Assembly: GCA_035048485.1 (NCBI GenBank)
Contig: CM068583.1
Span: forward strand, 21,365,341-21,429,340
Length of the DNA stretch: 64,000 nucleotides
Reading direction: 5' to 3'
Source of the DNA: Pteria penguin
Lineage: Eukaryota > Mollusca > Bivalvia > Pterioida > Pteriidae
The position numbers were made by a program, and so were the translations under genes. The notes below the pieces were generated by a model. The model was not told where the DNA came from. It worked only from the letters and a program-made list of their open reading frames with translations, and did not search any database. The first letter of the stretch is position 1; every line of letters starts with the position of its first letter. This document shows positions 12,108 through 22,830 of the stretch, piece after piece.

Positions 12108-12632
12108 ACACAGATTTGACATCTTCTATAGTAGAAGGTTACCTACTTTGACTTCTCCATATATAAATGTATATGGAATTTACATGATTTGACGCTTTCT
12201 ACTGGGTATATGTGACGGGGTTTGCTAGCAAGCAGGAGATGCTCACTCTCTTCGGCCACCGGATCTCACTCCATCATAAGAGTTCACATATGTTCTTCAA
12301 GTAGACATTTTTCGTTATTTTCTACCTGGTTTTCATTTTCACTGATTTGTATGTCTTCTGGGTCCGGCACCATAAACTAAGAATATACCTAAGTGAAATA
12401 TTTCATTTTAATTTATTCCATTGTCAAACGTTCAAATAAATTCTCATGCAGAGTGATTTAATTCTATTTATCAATGTAATAAAACTAATTAAAATCCGAA
12501 TCCCAATTACTAATTCATTGATGAACAGAAGAATATGAAATATTGACTTAAATATATTCTCAGTTTATGGTGCCAGACCCTGGTTTCATGATTATCGGAC
12601 TTATGGTTTAGATTTATCCATCATCTGTACAT
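12108..12632 (+). mobile_element. Penelope-like linker, subfamily C, split by a MITE
   Basis: Reverse-complement counterpart of the linkers at 9701-9990 and 57470-57730, with its box at 12213-12269. Its homology breaks at 12360 and resumes at 12580, exactly around the MITE described separately. Confidence 0.8.
12361..12579. mobile_element. 219-bp MITE with 3-bp CTG target duplication
   Basis: Terminal inverted repeats start GGTCYGGCACCATAAACT and remain recognisable for about 45 nt, with a few mismatches. CTG is present at both flanks (12358-12360 and 12580-12582). The homologous linker at about 57518-57532 is uninterrupted at this site (CTGGTTTCAT on its complement), giving an empty site. 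CWG target sites fit PIF/Harbinger. The sequence differs from the 155-280 MITE, so it is a separate family. No coding capacity. Confidence 0.85.
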
Positions 12633-12957
12633 CCAATCATATTAAATGCATATTAGTGATATAAATTATATCATATATGGACAATCGATATTTAATGCAC
12701 GGCATTTTAACTATCTTTTTATATCATTTTACATGAAAGTCATAGACATTATCTTTTAAAGAGGAGTTATATTTAGTGAAATGCCTGCAAGTTATGAGTC
12801 TAAATTCCATATACGAAATTCAATTTTCACTTGGGATTGCTATGCAGAACTCCTCCAATCACCTGTTATTAATTTTATTAATTCCATCTCGAAGCAAATA
12901 AGTTTAACACGATTCTTCTTTGGCCATTTACACGATGAATTCAGTATAATATACATT
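12633..12957. other. Anonymous AT-rich DNA
   Basis: No feature recognised between the linker and the SINE. Confidence 0.4.
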
Positions 12958-12967
12958 TCAAGGATCA

Positions 12968-13216
12968 AACAATGTATGATCACTCGGCTTGTGACCGAGA
13001 GGTCTCGGGTCCGGCTCCCGCCGTGGGTACACAGGTTTTCGAATGTGACATTAAACCCAAGGTAGCGTGTCACAGTAGGCATGGCACGTAAAATATCCCT
13101 CATTGCTTTGGGTGAATCGGTTGCTATAGAATAAATTTCTAACTAATGCACCAGGCAGATGCCGTCACCGTATACGTGAAATAATCGTGGAGTGACGTAA
13201 AACAATAATAAATCAA
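12968..13216 (+). mobile_element. tRNA-derived SINE (family 1), 5'-truncated or diverged
   Basis: The head has an anticodon-arm/T-arm-like segment (CTCGGCTTGTGACCGAGAGG then a degenerate box B, GGGTCCGGCTCCC). The body contains GTGTCACAGTAGGCATGGCA, TCCCTCATTGCTTTGGGTG and GCAGATGCCGTCACCGTATA, and it ends in CAATAATAAATCAATC. TCAAGGATCA occurs at both flanks (12958-12967 and 13217-13226), a 10-bp target duplication. The body matches the complete copy at 50421-50702. RNA polymerase III transcription is expected for the family but is unlikely here because boxes A and B are degraded. Confidence 0.88.
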
Positions 13217-13226
13217 TCAAGGATCA

Positions 13227-13651
13227 TTTAGTTTGATTTTAGTTTATTTTTATATGTATTTATTAATTATTCTTTTAATTTTTTTTTTCATTTATTTTGC
13301 ATTTTGGATCATTGTTATCTTTGTTATCAAAGTAATCTTGCTGACGTCTTCGACAACATTCCATTTTTAAAGCTTATCATTGTTTATTTCGTCTACTATG
13401 ATTCAATTTTGCTATGGGTCGTCAAATCTCGCTGTACACTGTCAACACTTTGCCAATATTGGCTACTTGCTTCATCAATGTGGTTAAGTTTGGTTTAGGT
13501 TTTAGGATCACTGGTGGGATGTATTATAGGAAACGTGCTGGTATATTTCATATTGCAAATTGTACAGGAACAAATATTAACGCTGGGCTGTACTCACAAC
13601 TCTCGTTACAACTGCATGATTACAAAATACTAGTGTTTTACATATTGAGTT
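13227..13651. other. Anonymous AT-rich DNA
   Basis: Overlapping open frames of 64 and 98 codons without recognisable domains. No other feature. Confidence 0.4.
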
Positions 13652-13831
13652 TTTTCGTTATACAGAGTTATTTTCCATATGAGAAGGTATCTGACGTCAA
13701 ACCATTGTGACGTCATGGAATTTCTATATCATTTACCGTATTTTTACGCCAGTTTCCATAGAAGTGGTTGACGTCACAATGGTTTAACGTCATATACCGC
13801 TCATAAGAGAAATAACCATGTATAACGAAAA
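13652..13831. repeat. Foldback element with TGACGTCA palindromes
   Basis: Inverted arms of about 62 nt (13652-13715 against 13769-13831) around a 53-nt centre. The inner ends share TGACGTC and CCATTGTGACGTCA and the outer ends share TTTTCGTTATAC. The arms match at roughly four of five positions. The 8-bp CRE-like palindrome TGACGTCA occurs at 13692, 13708 and 13769. No clear target duplication was found, so mobility is inferred. Confidence 0.7.
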
Positions 13832-14050
13832 CCATACTTTGGCTCCTTCCACCTACACACATATATACAAACACACAGGTGGAGATAGTGGAAGTGAGTG
13901 AACCGAATCAAAATCTGCACTAAAAAGCTACAAATTTAAATTTATTTTCAATGTTTCAAAAGTTTAACCGCAATGCCATTAAGATTTAACGAATAAACAA
14001 GAAGTTAAACATCCCTTGTTCTTTTTATCATTTCAGCTATTTAGTCTTTT

Positions 14051-14121
14051 TACACATATGTTGTAAATGAACAGTCTGATTTCACTTGTACACATATTTT
14101 GTAAAGGAACAGTCTGATTCC
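14051..14121 (+). repeat. 38-bp tandem duplication at the start of an RT relic
   Basis: TACACATATGTTGTAAATGA... at 14051 recurs as TACACATATTTTGTAAAGGA... at 14089. The second copy encodes the YFVKEQSD stretch of the PLE ORF and the first repeats it out of frame. Confidence 0.75.
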
Positions 14122-14841
14122 AGCAGCAAGTATACAGAAAAAGAGATCATTTAAATGCTAGAATTTCTTATACATATTATTTTTGTGATATTTGGTGGGA
14201 AAGTGTCACAACAGATTGATGGCTTTCCGATGGGTACTAATTGCACGCCTCTTCTGTCCGACATATTTTTGTACTCTTACGAAGCAGAATTCATACAGTT
14301 TCTGCTATCCAAAGGCAATAAATATTTAGTATCTCGGTTTAACTTTACATATAGCTACATCGATGACGTTTTTTCTATTAACAACACTGTATTTATGGAT
14401 CACTTCAACATCATATATCCAAAGGAACTCGAGATAAAAGATACAACTGAGAGCACATCCTCTGATTCATACCTCGATATACTGCTATCAATTAGTGATG
14501 ATGGTTCATTAGTTACCTCTCTCTATGACAAACGTGACGATTTCAATTTCATTATTACCAACTATTCTTTTCTAAGTAGCAACATACATTTCTCTCCCAC
14601 ATATGACGTCTTCATTTCACAACTTATACGCTATGCCAGGGCATGCTCTAAATACGAAAATTTAGTCGTGAGAACGAGGCTTCTTGCCACTAAACTACTC
14701 TCACAAGGATATATTGAGGAAAGTTTGAAATTGTCACTGAGGAAGTTCTATGGTCGATATAGGGATCTAGTACAATTTCAGGTTCCTCTTTGAAAAATGT
14801 TAATTGATATTTTGGGACCTGACCATATTAAATAAGCATCT
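14095..14841 (+). pseudogene. Penelope-like reverse transcriptase relic, subfamily B
   Basis: The longest subfamily-B fragment, aligning with residue 273 to the end of the ORF at 58254-59804. It reads YFVKEQSD...KYTEKEII, hits a stop (14152-14154, in place of Lys) and continues open to 14793. Motif B is FPMGTNCTPLLSD and motif C is YIDDVFSINN, so the catalytic aspartates survive in this half, but motif A is missing. After the stop at 14791-14793 the same frame continues KMLIDILGPDH to a second stop near 14835; the copy at 22.4 kb keeps this tail. Truncated at the 5' side and inactive. Followed by the B linker. Confidence 0.9.
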
Positions 14842-15000
14842 TAACTTTTTGACTATACTTGATTTGACAAAATACGAATATGTAAGGACATTTGTTCACG
14901 TGCATTTCCGATGCCGGAATTTCAGTTAAACAATATTTCATGTCTTGAATAGGAAAATTTGTCTCCTTCATGTGTTCATGCGTGTACATTTATGTATTTA

Positions 15001-15981
15001 CAGTGAGGTGCAGTCCTAACATAATATTAACGTCGTGGTAACGTGAAGTTTGCTTTCCTCGTGCGCTCGTGCTGAGCAAACGCGTTTGCGTTAACGCAGA
15101 TTTCCACATGAACTTAATTTCTAGACCGCCTTAACGCGATTGACTGCCACGTGAACGGGCTTCAGACACGTTCGCTTGCTTACAACTTAAAACTTATCAA
15201 AATGTACTTATAAATTGATTTGAAGGAGAATCGATATATACATTGTATGTTTAAATATAAAACATATTATTGTGTAAGTAAAATATTTAGAATTAAATAA
15301 TACATTTACGAATTAATGGATGAATTTTAAAAATATTGAAGGCAATTTCCGAACATTGGCTATAATGAAATTCATTCTTATTTTAGGATAATAATAATAA
15401 TAATAATAAAATTGATATAATAAAATTGATATAATAATAATAATAATAATAGTAATAATAATAATAATTATTATTATTATAATATTAATAAATTATGCAA
15501 AATAATAATAAATTCATAAATGAAAATAAATGGATAATTAAAAATAAATAAATAAAATAAAATTAGAAAGTAAGCATGTATATTTCTTTATGGTATAAAT
15601 TGACGAAGGTTTTCATAAATACCTTATTGCATGCCTACGCGGTAATTTCCTTTGTTATACTACATATGTAACCCTGAATGCAGGGTGTCATTTTCACATT
15701 ACATTTAACACACGTATATATGGCGACATTCGCGGTAATTTAATCAGAAAATTTATTTCCTCTATCCGTACCACTGCATAGGGAATTACAAATGTTGGCA
15801 TGTGAATGTGCGACTGGACTGAGCGCAGGCGGGAATAAGCACGTTAACGCGAATTTCCTCCCACGTTAACGCAAGGAGCACACGAGCGTCCGGCCCAGCA
15901 GTCCTGGCACGTGTACTAAGGCAGTCCTCGTGACCGTTTTTCACGTTAACGTGTATGTTATGCTAGGACGGCATCCATCTG
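15001..15981. mobile_element. Non-autonomous TIR transposon with TA target duplication and TTAACG-rich subterminal regions
   Basis: The ends begin CAGTGAGGTGCAGTCC (left) and CAGATGGATGCCGTCC (right, complement) and then share TA(A/G)CATAA. TA flanks both sides (14999-15000 and 15982-15983). Uninterrupted linkers at about 22600-22630 and 38105-38130 supply the empty site. CAG termini with TA duplication fit Tc1/mariner-type elements; this is inference. Both subterminal regions hold repeated palindromes of the type CACGTTAACGTG and GCGTTAACGC, possibly transposase-binding repeats. The interior is an AT-rich (ATA)n microsatellite with no ORF of note. The subterminal regions are far more GC-rich than the surroundings. 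Confidence 0.8.
15388..15485. repeat. (ATA)n / (TTA)n microsatellite
   Basis: Trinucleotide array interrupted by two AAATTGATAT segments. It lies inside the TIR transposon, and the orientation flips from ATA to TTA near 15467. Confidence 0.9.
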
Positions 15982-16018
15982 TACTTCTTCGACTTGAAAA
16001 CTTGTCGCAGGACTTTTG

Positions 16019-16076
16019 TGACGGGTGTTGCATGCAACCAGGGGACGCTTACTCCTCCATGGACTTGGCCTCACCT
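16019..16076 (+). repeat. PLE linker box
   Basis: GACGGGTGTTGCATGCAACC, GGGGACGCTTACTCCTCC and TCACCT in the order of the other 11 copies. The CCGGGCACC centre is degraded (CATGGACTTGGCC). Confidence 0.8.
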
Positions 16077-16130
16077 AGATGTTATTTGGGTTTGCATTTG
16101 TCTGAATATTTTACTTTAAAGGAAAAAACG

Positions 16131-17644
16131 TTTTAGTATAATTGGACAAATATACCAATCATAGATATATCTGATGTGTTTATTTACCTATTTTCCATCA
16201 TATAAGGTTTTCTCTTTTGTATGTATAAATATTAATTTGACATGAAAAATGTTAACAATATTTAATAATTGGCCGTGGACCTTTGGGGGAGGGTTGTCAA
16301 AAAAGTATATATTTTCTTATTCTATGGAGAAGAAGAGGTGCTGGAAGCTGTCGAGATTTGAATGGTAACCTACTACAATAGTTCATAGAAAAGCTTATTT
16401 TAGTTAATTTGAATTATGCACAGACATGCATACGATGATTAATAAGCTAAAGCGAGAAAAATCGATCAGAATTTGTGGAAAATTATCGTTTCATAAATAA
16501 TTGTTTTAATTGTTTCAACTTAAACAACAGGCAATTCACCTCAATAAAAATACAACAGATATAGTCATATACTCTAAATGTTCATGCAATGACACATTGC
16601 TTCTAATAAAAATATGCGGAGTAATTATTTTCTAAGTATAACTGTTATAAAGTATAAAGACTATATTCTTTGTACTAGCGGGAGTCAGCTTGTTTTCAAT
16701 ATGCGTCTTATAATTAATCAATTGAGTTATCCCGTTTTGTCACAAGTTTGAAATGGCACTTGATTTTTTTTTTTAATTTTTTTTTTATAAAAGATATCGA
16801 ATTCTAATGATGGCTATCTTTGAAGAGTTTCGCATGCACTTCGGAAAGGAAAAATCGCATTTTTCGCAATTACATCGCAATTACATTAAACAGACTTATG
16901 TAGAATTTAAACCTTGTATTTTTGTTTTTGAAAACGCTGATAAAACTAAAACGAAACTATTCAAACATGTATCTAAAGAAGAATATTTCGATGATTGTCG
17001 TAATGATAAAAATTGCTGGGGAACACCCCTCAAAATCTATACGATTGTTTAATTTTATTTTTGCTGTTTTTATTTATTTATTTTTTTGTTTTGTTTGTTA
17101 TTATTATCATTATTTTTTGTTTTTTTGGTTTTTTTTTTTTTTTGTTTTTGTTTCTGAGATTTACCTGAGAGTATTTTAAATATCAATCGATTTGTTTCTG
17201 TTGCTACAAAGATAATAGCATCATAGAATATAAATGCATTAGAAATTATACCTTGCTAATTACAGTAATTTTTATCATAATCACTAACAATTATAAAAAA
17301 AAAAATTATAAAGTGGATCATGGATTAATTATATTTTCAATTTTTCATACTCCATTCTTCACGTAGCTGAAAGACAGAACATCTTAGCTTTTTATTTAGC
17401 TTTATGTGCAATTTTTTAAAATCGCAGATAAGATAATAATTCTTAAAATTAATTCTCAATAATTCTTAAAAATAACGCATATATTAAATATTCAGACATT
17501 GATGCAATGTACGTGTCATATGTTATGTCATGTGACTTGTCCTTAAGAACGTGATCGTTCAATACCGTTAACAATTGCTCGACATTACCTAAAACGGCTG
17601 GCGTAGGGCCGAATTTTAAAACGTTTAACACAATTTGGAAATTT
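16131..17644. other. Anonymous AT-rich DNA with a T-rich tract
   Basis: An 81-codon frame at 16807-17052 shows no known family. It abuts a T-rich tract (17053-17150) that is the complement of the A/C-type tracts seen elsewhere. Nothing else recognised. Confidence 0.4.
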
Positions 17645-17788
17645 CTTCTTCTTCGTATCTGGATATACTCCTGTCAATTAGTGACGATGGCCCTTACCCC
17701 TCTTTATGACAAGTATTACCAAGAAATCTTTCATGAATAACAAACTACCGTCTTCTTTTGCCTATGGCGTTTGAGTTTCACAACCTAC
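17645..17788 (+). pseudogene. Penelope-like RT relic (very short)
   Basis: Matches the RT segment TCxTATCTGGATATACTCCT-GTCAATTAGTGACGATGG and, after a deletion, TTTGCCTATGGCGTTT and CACAACCTA, corresponding to SYLDILLSISDD and AYGVFISQL. Only about 140 bp survive, with indels. Confidence 0.65.
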
Positions 17789-18129
17789 ATTTTATACTAC
17801 GGCAATTTCTGACTACAGGATTTCATCTTGAGTGTTTTTCTACAGATTGGATTAACCTTAAGGTGCTCTTTATGTACACTTATTCGTGTGCTTCATTAAT
17901 TTAATTTAACTGTTTAAAATTGCCAAATTCCTAATCTCTTAGGTTATAAAGACTGACAAATTGCCAGACGTAGAGATTATAATGATAGCAATGCAGGACT
18001 TTAAGAGATATCGGCGATTTCAAGACAATGATAGATATTTATTACGTTTATATCATGTGTTTCATAATTAGGAGCTAACAAATTTGACCTCTGTACTTAC
18101 TCGCAATGCATACTTCGAATTACTGATTA
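17789..18129. other. Anonymous AT-rich DNA
   Basis: Nothing recognised. Confidence 0.4.
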
Positions 18130-18245
18130 TCGATGGTCTGGATTCGACTCCCACGTTTTAGGTCTTGAGCATCACTGAAGAGACCTAAGTTGTCGAAATG
18201 CACAAATGGTGCTTCAAAATTTATACGCGTATATGTTCTAATGTT
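18130..18245 (+). repeat. H-repeat copy 2 with a box-B-like motif upstream
   Basis: CTGAAGA at 18175-18181, then GAC/GTC pairing around seven bases, GAAA, then GCAC/GTGC pairing. Upstream GATTCGACTCCC (about 18141-18152) differs from a tRNA box B at one position, so the H-repeat could be the body of a SINE. No tail or target duplication was identified. Confidence 0.55.
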
Positions 18246-18600
18246 TATCATTAAATTGTAATTGAAGAGAAAAATGCGAAAATGCTATATGAAAAAAGCG
18301 ACCAGAGCTAGTTTGCTACAATAAACTTTAGATCTTTTTAACGGTGTTATAATCAATAAAAAAAAGTTATGACAAGCAACATGTTTCACTGTGGCGTCAT
18401 ACACAAATATTTGGAACAGTAACACCTCAATGCCCTCGGCCATAAGATGATGACCTTAACAATTGCGCTGTGGTAAACAAATTGTCGATAGAACAAACTA
18501 TTCTATAACTTTTTTACGAAAAGTTTGTTATTAGAGGATAAAAATTCAATGACACTCCAATGTGGTTGAGTTAGACCTCTTCTCTTCTGTTTATTAACAA

Positions 18601-18796
18601 GACAAGAGTATCATTAAAAGAGAAGACATCTGACAAATCTGTATGACACAAATCACCGAGGACCTGCACATAAAAATGACAACAGCAGAATATACACGGA
18701 ACGACATAACAAAAATATTCGATTGTGCTGCGGTTACGATACCGACTTAGTACGGTCAGTTGAAGTAAGAAACGTCACTCAATTTGTGTGGTTAAG
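18601..18796 (-). repeat. R repeat, nearly full copy
   Basis: Contains, in complement, TTTCTGTTTT-type terminal sequence, TCCTCGGTGATTTGTGTCAT, ATATTTTTGTTATGTCG, CGTAACCGCAGCACAATCG, and the segment reading CACTCAATTTGTGTGGTTAA on the plus strand. An oppositely oriented copy starts at about 19220. Confidence 0.75.
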
Positions 18797-19219
18797 GATA
18801 AAACTTATAAATTCATTTAATCATTCTCTCAACTTTCAAATTTATTCAAACCATTCAAGTGCAAAATAAGTTATTTATACGTCCTAGTACAAATGATAGC
18901 ATAGTTCTTTTCTGACATTTTGTGATACTTTTAACTCTTCAACCAATTTATTAAGATAACATTTAACACTTATGCCATAACACCTAAATATTTGACAGTC
19001 CACCACTTTTTTCTTATAATTATTATGATATTTATATTATTGCTTTCATTATTGATGTATTAGAAAGATTATTTTTGATTAATTTATGTATATGTTTTAT
19101 CATGGTGTCCTCAGTTAGTATTATTATTATTTGAGTTTTCATTCCCATGGTAACACATTAATATATCATCAATATATAACTGTCCGAATAAGAAATCCAT
19201 GTCGACCACCGAAAAAAAA

Positions 19220-19385
19220 TTGCGTATTCTTTGTACTGCTTTCGTCGTGAATGGACTCGTACAGCCATGATAACTCATTAACTACGTCATATGAATGACG
19301 ATTTTCATTTTGTTTGACCGTCCTAAGTCGGTGCCCTAACTTCATTACAATAGAATATTTTGGTGATGTCTTTTTATGTGCTTAT
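19220..19385 (+). repeat. R repeat copy
   Basis: TTTGACCGTCCTAAGTCGGT, an ATTACAATAGAATATTTTGG equivalent and TGATGTCTTTTTATGTGC, matching 37112-37185 and 38440-38520. The 5' part is weakly matched to 38380-38440. Confidence 0.7.
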
Positions 19386-19964
19386 TCCTATCGCTTTATT
19401 CGTCCGTGACTATTCTTACAATTCCTTGACTTTCCTTCCTTTTACCTTTTGAGTCATATGGTATCGGAACGAAATCATGGTGGTTAAAAGAACTATGTTG
19501 AATTTTTTAAACTTCTACTGAAATTGTGACCAAATTGAGCCCTGTATAAATAAAGCACTATAGACCCGTCGTCATCTTAATTACTTTTAATGTTTCTAAG
19601 ACATTGATATGATTTCATCTGTTCTCATATAAATGAATATAAAAAATTCAAAAGAAATAGAAATGGTTATATCAAAAGATGTTTACATGTTCTGAACTGT
19701 AATTGATTCTTTCTTTATTTTTTCCTTTTATTCAATCATAGCTGTCTAATATGTCTTTCATTTATCTTATTTGTCAAAGTATATTCCTCGGAATGTCTCT
19801 TCTACATTACATTTCAAATTTCTTGAACTATGATATTTGCTATTAATACACTGATGTATGGATAGTAATCTTAATAATTTGTAAAAAGATCAACTATGAA
19901 TAGGAAAGCCAAACAAAGAATAATTATAGAGAGAAAATTCCTTTGGAATACTCTATCTATGTTC
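19386..19964. other. Anonymous AT-rich DNA
   Basis: Nothing recognised. Confidence 0.4.
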
Positions 19965-20210
19965 CTCGTTATCACTATAAAGTATGATCTGCTTCAACGT
20001 TCCTTGTAGATCAAAGCATTCAGTCGGTGTAGAAAACTACGGAAAACAAAACAGAAGTTTATAGAGTACAGAGGAAATTCCGTAGGGTGACAAACATGAT
20101 ACTGTAGCTACGTCATTCGTTATAACTATACAGTATTATTCGCTGCAACGTTCATCATAGATTGAAGCACTCAGTTGCTGCAGAACACTAAACAGAAGTT
20201 TATAGTGTGG
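19965..20210. repeat. Diverged direct duplication, about 145-bp period
   Basis: Shared ordered segments are TCGTTAT-ACTATA-AGTAT, GCT(T/G)CAACGTTC, TAGAT, AGCA(T/C)TCAGT and ACAGAAGTTTATAG, first at 19968-20068 and again at 20117-20203. Old duplication with several indels. Confidence 0.6.
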
Positions 20211-20553
20211 ACTTCGAAGCAGTTCTCTTTCAAGTTACTCATGAGTGTCTTCAGAGTTTTATAAATATAGTAGCTTATCAGTTTGGCCATAAATTTTTTA
20301 TGAACGAGAAACAACATAAAAATTCTCATGCGAAAGCGTCATATACACAAAAACAATAACTGCAACAAGAAATGCATTAATTCTCATAACTGATTCAAAA
20401 GATTACACACCAGGGAAAGCAGCAAATGGATAACACTGCAATAATAGGCGAAAAATGAGTATATACATTGTACATATGATACATTTGTCTTCAATGCTGA
20501 TATATCAAGCTTTATATTATGGGTTTTCCGAATACAGTACATTTCGCATCTTA
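20211..20553. other. Anonymous AT-rich DNA
   Basis: Nothing recognised. Confidence 0.4.
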
Positions 20554-20603
20554 TGACTGGTGTGGCTAACCAAGCAGGAGATGCATATTCACCCAGGAAC
20601 CTG
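20554..20603 (+). repeat. Degenerate PLE linker box
   Basis: TGACTGGTGTGGCTAACCAA, GCAGGAGATGC and CACCCAGGAACCTG follow the C-type box with several changes. No other part of a linker or RT is seen nearby, so it is an isolated box. Confidence 0.55.
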
Positions 20604-21980
20604 TTTCTATTTTACATTAATACCAATCATACTTGATTTAAGGATCATTGTTTGGTGTGAAAATACATTTTGGTGTTTTGTTTACCGAGTACCGGAATTT
20701 ACTAGTTAATTTATTGATATCTTATGCGTGTTGCTTGAGATTTAACCAGAACTTAAGCAGTATCCGCTTTTAGATGTAACAGAATGAAAATTATTTGCAC
20801 TTATTATTGAAAAACAGTCCTATATACTGGAGTAGGTTATGGATATATTTCTTGTTCTTGTGGAAATCTGTTATAAATAGAGTTTAAAGAAAGCAGCAAG
20901 AAACAATCAGGTTTATCACTGAAGCAGTATTCATTATCTTTATAACTTATGCGATTATCTTTTCGTGCCTTTGTGCGAACTGAGTACTTTAAAATGTCTA
21001 AAGATATATATCCTAGGCAATTTGTGGTTTACCTTCAAGACATAACTAATTTAGTTTTACATCAAATTGCACTTATATTTCCATTTGATTTATAAACTGA
21101 ATTTAAGGTTTTTCTTGTTATCCGGTAATATTAGAAAATAGGAATGACGAGGAAGCCACTTCTATACAAAACCCTTCCAGCAATGTCCTATATGCTGAGT
21201 ACAAAGTATTCAAATGATATTCGAAATAAGTATTATAGAAAATTTGAGATGAGGAAGGGTAAATTGAATTTGTTTTTAATCTAAACTTAATTTTAGTCAT
21301 TCTTGTTGAACAAAATGAAAAGTTTTCACAAAATGACATCGTAATCATTATGTTTTTAATTTTATATCCTAGATGTTTTAAGACGATATTGGGTTATTAC
21401 ATTTTAGCCTGGACCAGTAAATAAGAATATAATGGAATATCACGCCAAAAGATTATCAGAGCCGTGCGTTTGGTGATTATTAGGTAGGTGACACATTATG
21501 AAATCTAACAATCGTCTGGAAGTGATCATGATTTCGCAGATTCCGGGAGACAAAAATTGTATTCTTACATAACTTGATTAAAAGTTATATCGAATGTCGA
21601 AACATAATTTTATTTTTGTATAACGGTCTATGTACGAAGTCAAAAAGAAAATTAAGCAATATAAAAAGTACCCTAAATATCGTTATTACAAAGCAAACAC
21701 CACGAAAATGTTTATTTTTGTTCTTTTCTTTATACGTTATTATACGTGGGCGGATGCGAGGGATTTTCTATATATACCTTTTCATGCTTTTATACAAGAT
21801 TCTCAGAGAAGACTATAAACCCCTGTTTTCAGAAATTTCTTACTGCTAACAAGTCAGATGTTTAAATTTAGTTTACATAAAGCATATGTGGACGGCAAAA
21901 ATTATTTTAGCAATTTAAAAATATAAATGCATGATGTACATGAATATCAATGGGTAGGAATGGCTCTCGATTAACAGCCT
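20604..21980. other. Anonymous AT-rich DNA
   Basis: Open frames at 21118-21348 (minus) and 21574-21849 (plus) show no domain. Nothing else recognised. Confidence 0.4.
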
Positions 21981-22427
21981 TGTATTTGAGGATCACCTCA
22001 ACATCATATATCCAAAAGGAACTCGAGATAAAAGATACTACAGAGAGCGCATCTTCTGCTTCATACCTCGATATATCGCTATCAATTAGTGACGGTGGTT
22101 CATTAGTAACCTCTCTCTATGACAAACTTGACGATTTCAATTTCATTACTACCAACTTCCCTTTTCTGAGTAGCAACATCCCTTCCTCTCCCGCATATGG
22201 CGTCTTCATTTCACAACTTATACGCTATGCCAGGGCTTGCTCTAAATACGAAAATTTGGTCCTGGGAGCGAGGCTTCTTGCCACGAAACTACTCTCACAA
22301 GTATATATTGAGGAACGTTTAAAATTATCACTGAGGAAGTTTTATGGTCGTTATAGGGATCTATTGCAATTCATATTCCTCTTCCAAGAATGTTAACCGA
22401 TATTTTGGGACCTGACCATGCTAAATA
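21981..22427 (+). pseudogene. Penelope-like reverse transcriptase relic, subfamily B (3' third)
   Basis: Open from about 21950 to 22396 but only homologous from 21981. It starts after motif C (the segment equivalent to FKDxLNIIYPKELEIKDTTE, with a 1-nt insertion before KELEIKD) and continues through SASYLDISLS, DDFNF, SSNIPSSPAYGVFISQLIRY and KFYGRYRDL. The PRMLTDILGPDHAK tail is present in another frame and stops near 22427. Motifs A-C are absent, so it is a 5'-truncated dead copy. It is followed without a gap by its linker. Confidence 0.9.
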
Positions 22428-22830
22428 ACCATCTTAACTTTTTGACTATACTTGATTTGACATAATACGTCTATACATGTATATGCAGATATTTGTTCAC
22501 CTGCATTTCCGACACCGGAATTTCAGGCAGGCAGCATTTCTTGCCTTGAATGGGAAATTTGAATTGGTGTTCTTGTCTGCTTCGTATGTTCATGCGTGTA
22601 TATTTATGTATTCACCCCCTCGATTTGAAAGTTTGTTGCAGGACTTTTGCGACGGGTGTTGGATGCAAACAGGGGACGCTTACTCCTCCCGGGCACCTGG
22701 TCTCACCTCGATTTTATTGAGGTTCGCATTTGTCTGAATATGACACTCAACACGATATTGTCCCCTTTATTGTATGGACTTTGAGATATGGTTCACCCTC
22801 CGGTATTTCTTCGTTTTTACATTGATAATA
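22428..22830 (+). mobile_element. Penelope-like linker, subfamily B (best uninterrupted copy)
   Basis: Order: GACTATACTTGATTTGACAT; ACACCGGAATTTCAG; GTTCATGCGTGTATATTTAT; CTCGATTTGAAAG; TTGCAGGACTTTTGCGACGG (start of the box, 22651-22710); TGAATATGACACTCAACACG; GATATGGTTCACCCTCCGGT; then the homology ends. The same order occurs on the minus strand at 60360-59990 and 62830-62575. Confidence 0.85.

Larger units (their letters stand above)
14842..16130 (+). mobile_element. Penelope-like linker, subfamily B, interrupted by a TIR transposon
   Basis: Outside the 15001-15981 insertion this follows the B linker at 22428-22830: GACTATACTTGATTTGACA, a TTTCCGA..CCGGAATTTCAG segment, GTTCATGCGTGTA, then the sequence leading into the box at 16019-16076. 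It fades after about 16130. Confidence 0.8.

Noticed and set aside
16807..17052. 81-codon open frame ending in a T-rich tract
   Set aside because: No recognisable family; it abuts low-complexity sequence and has no supporting signals.
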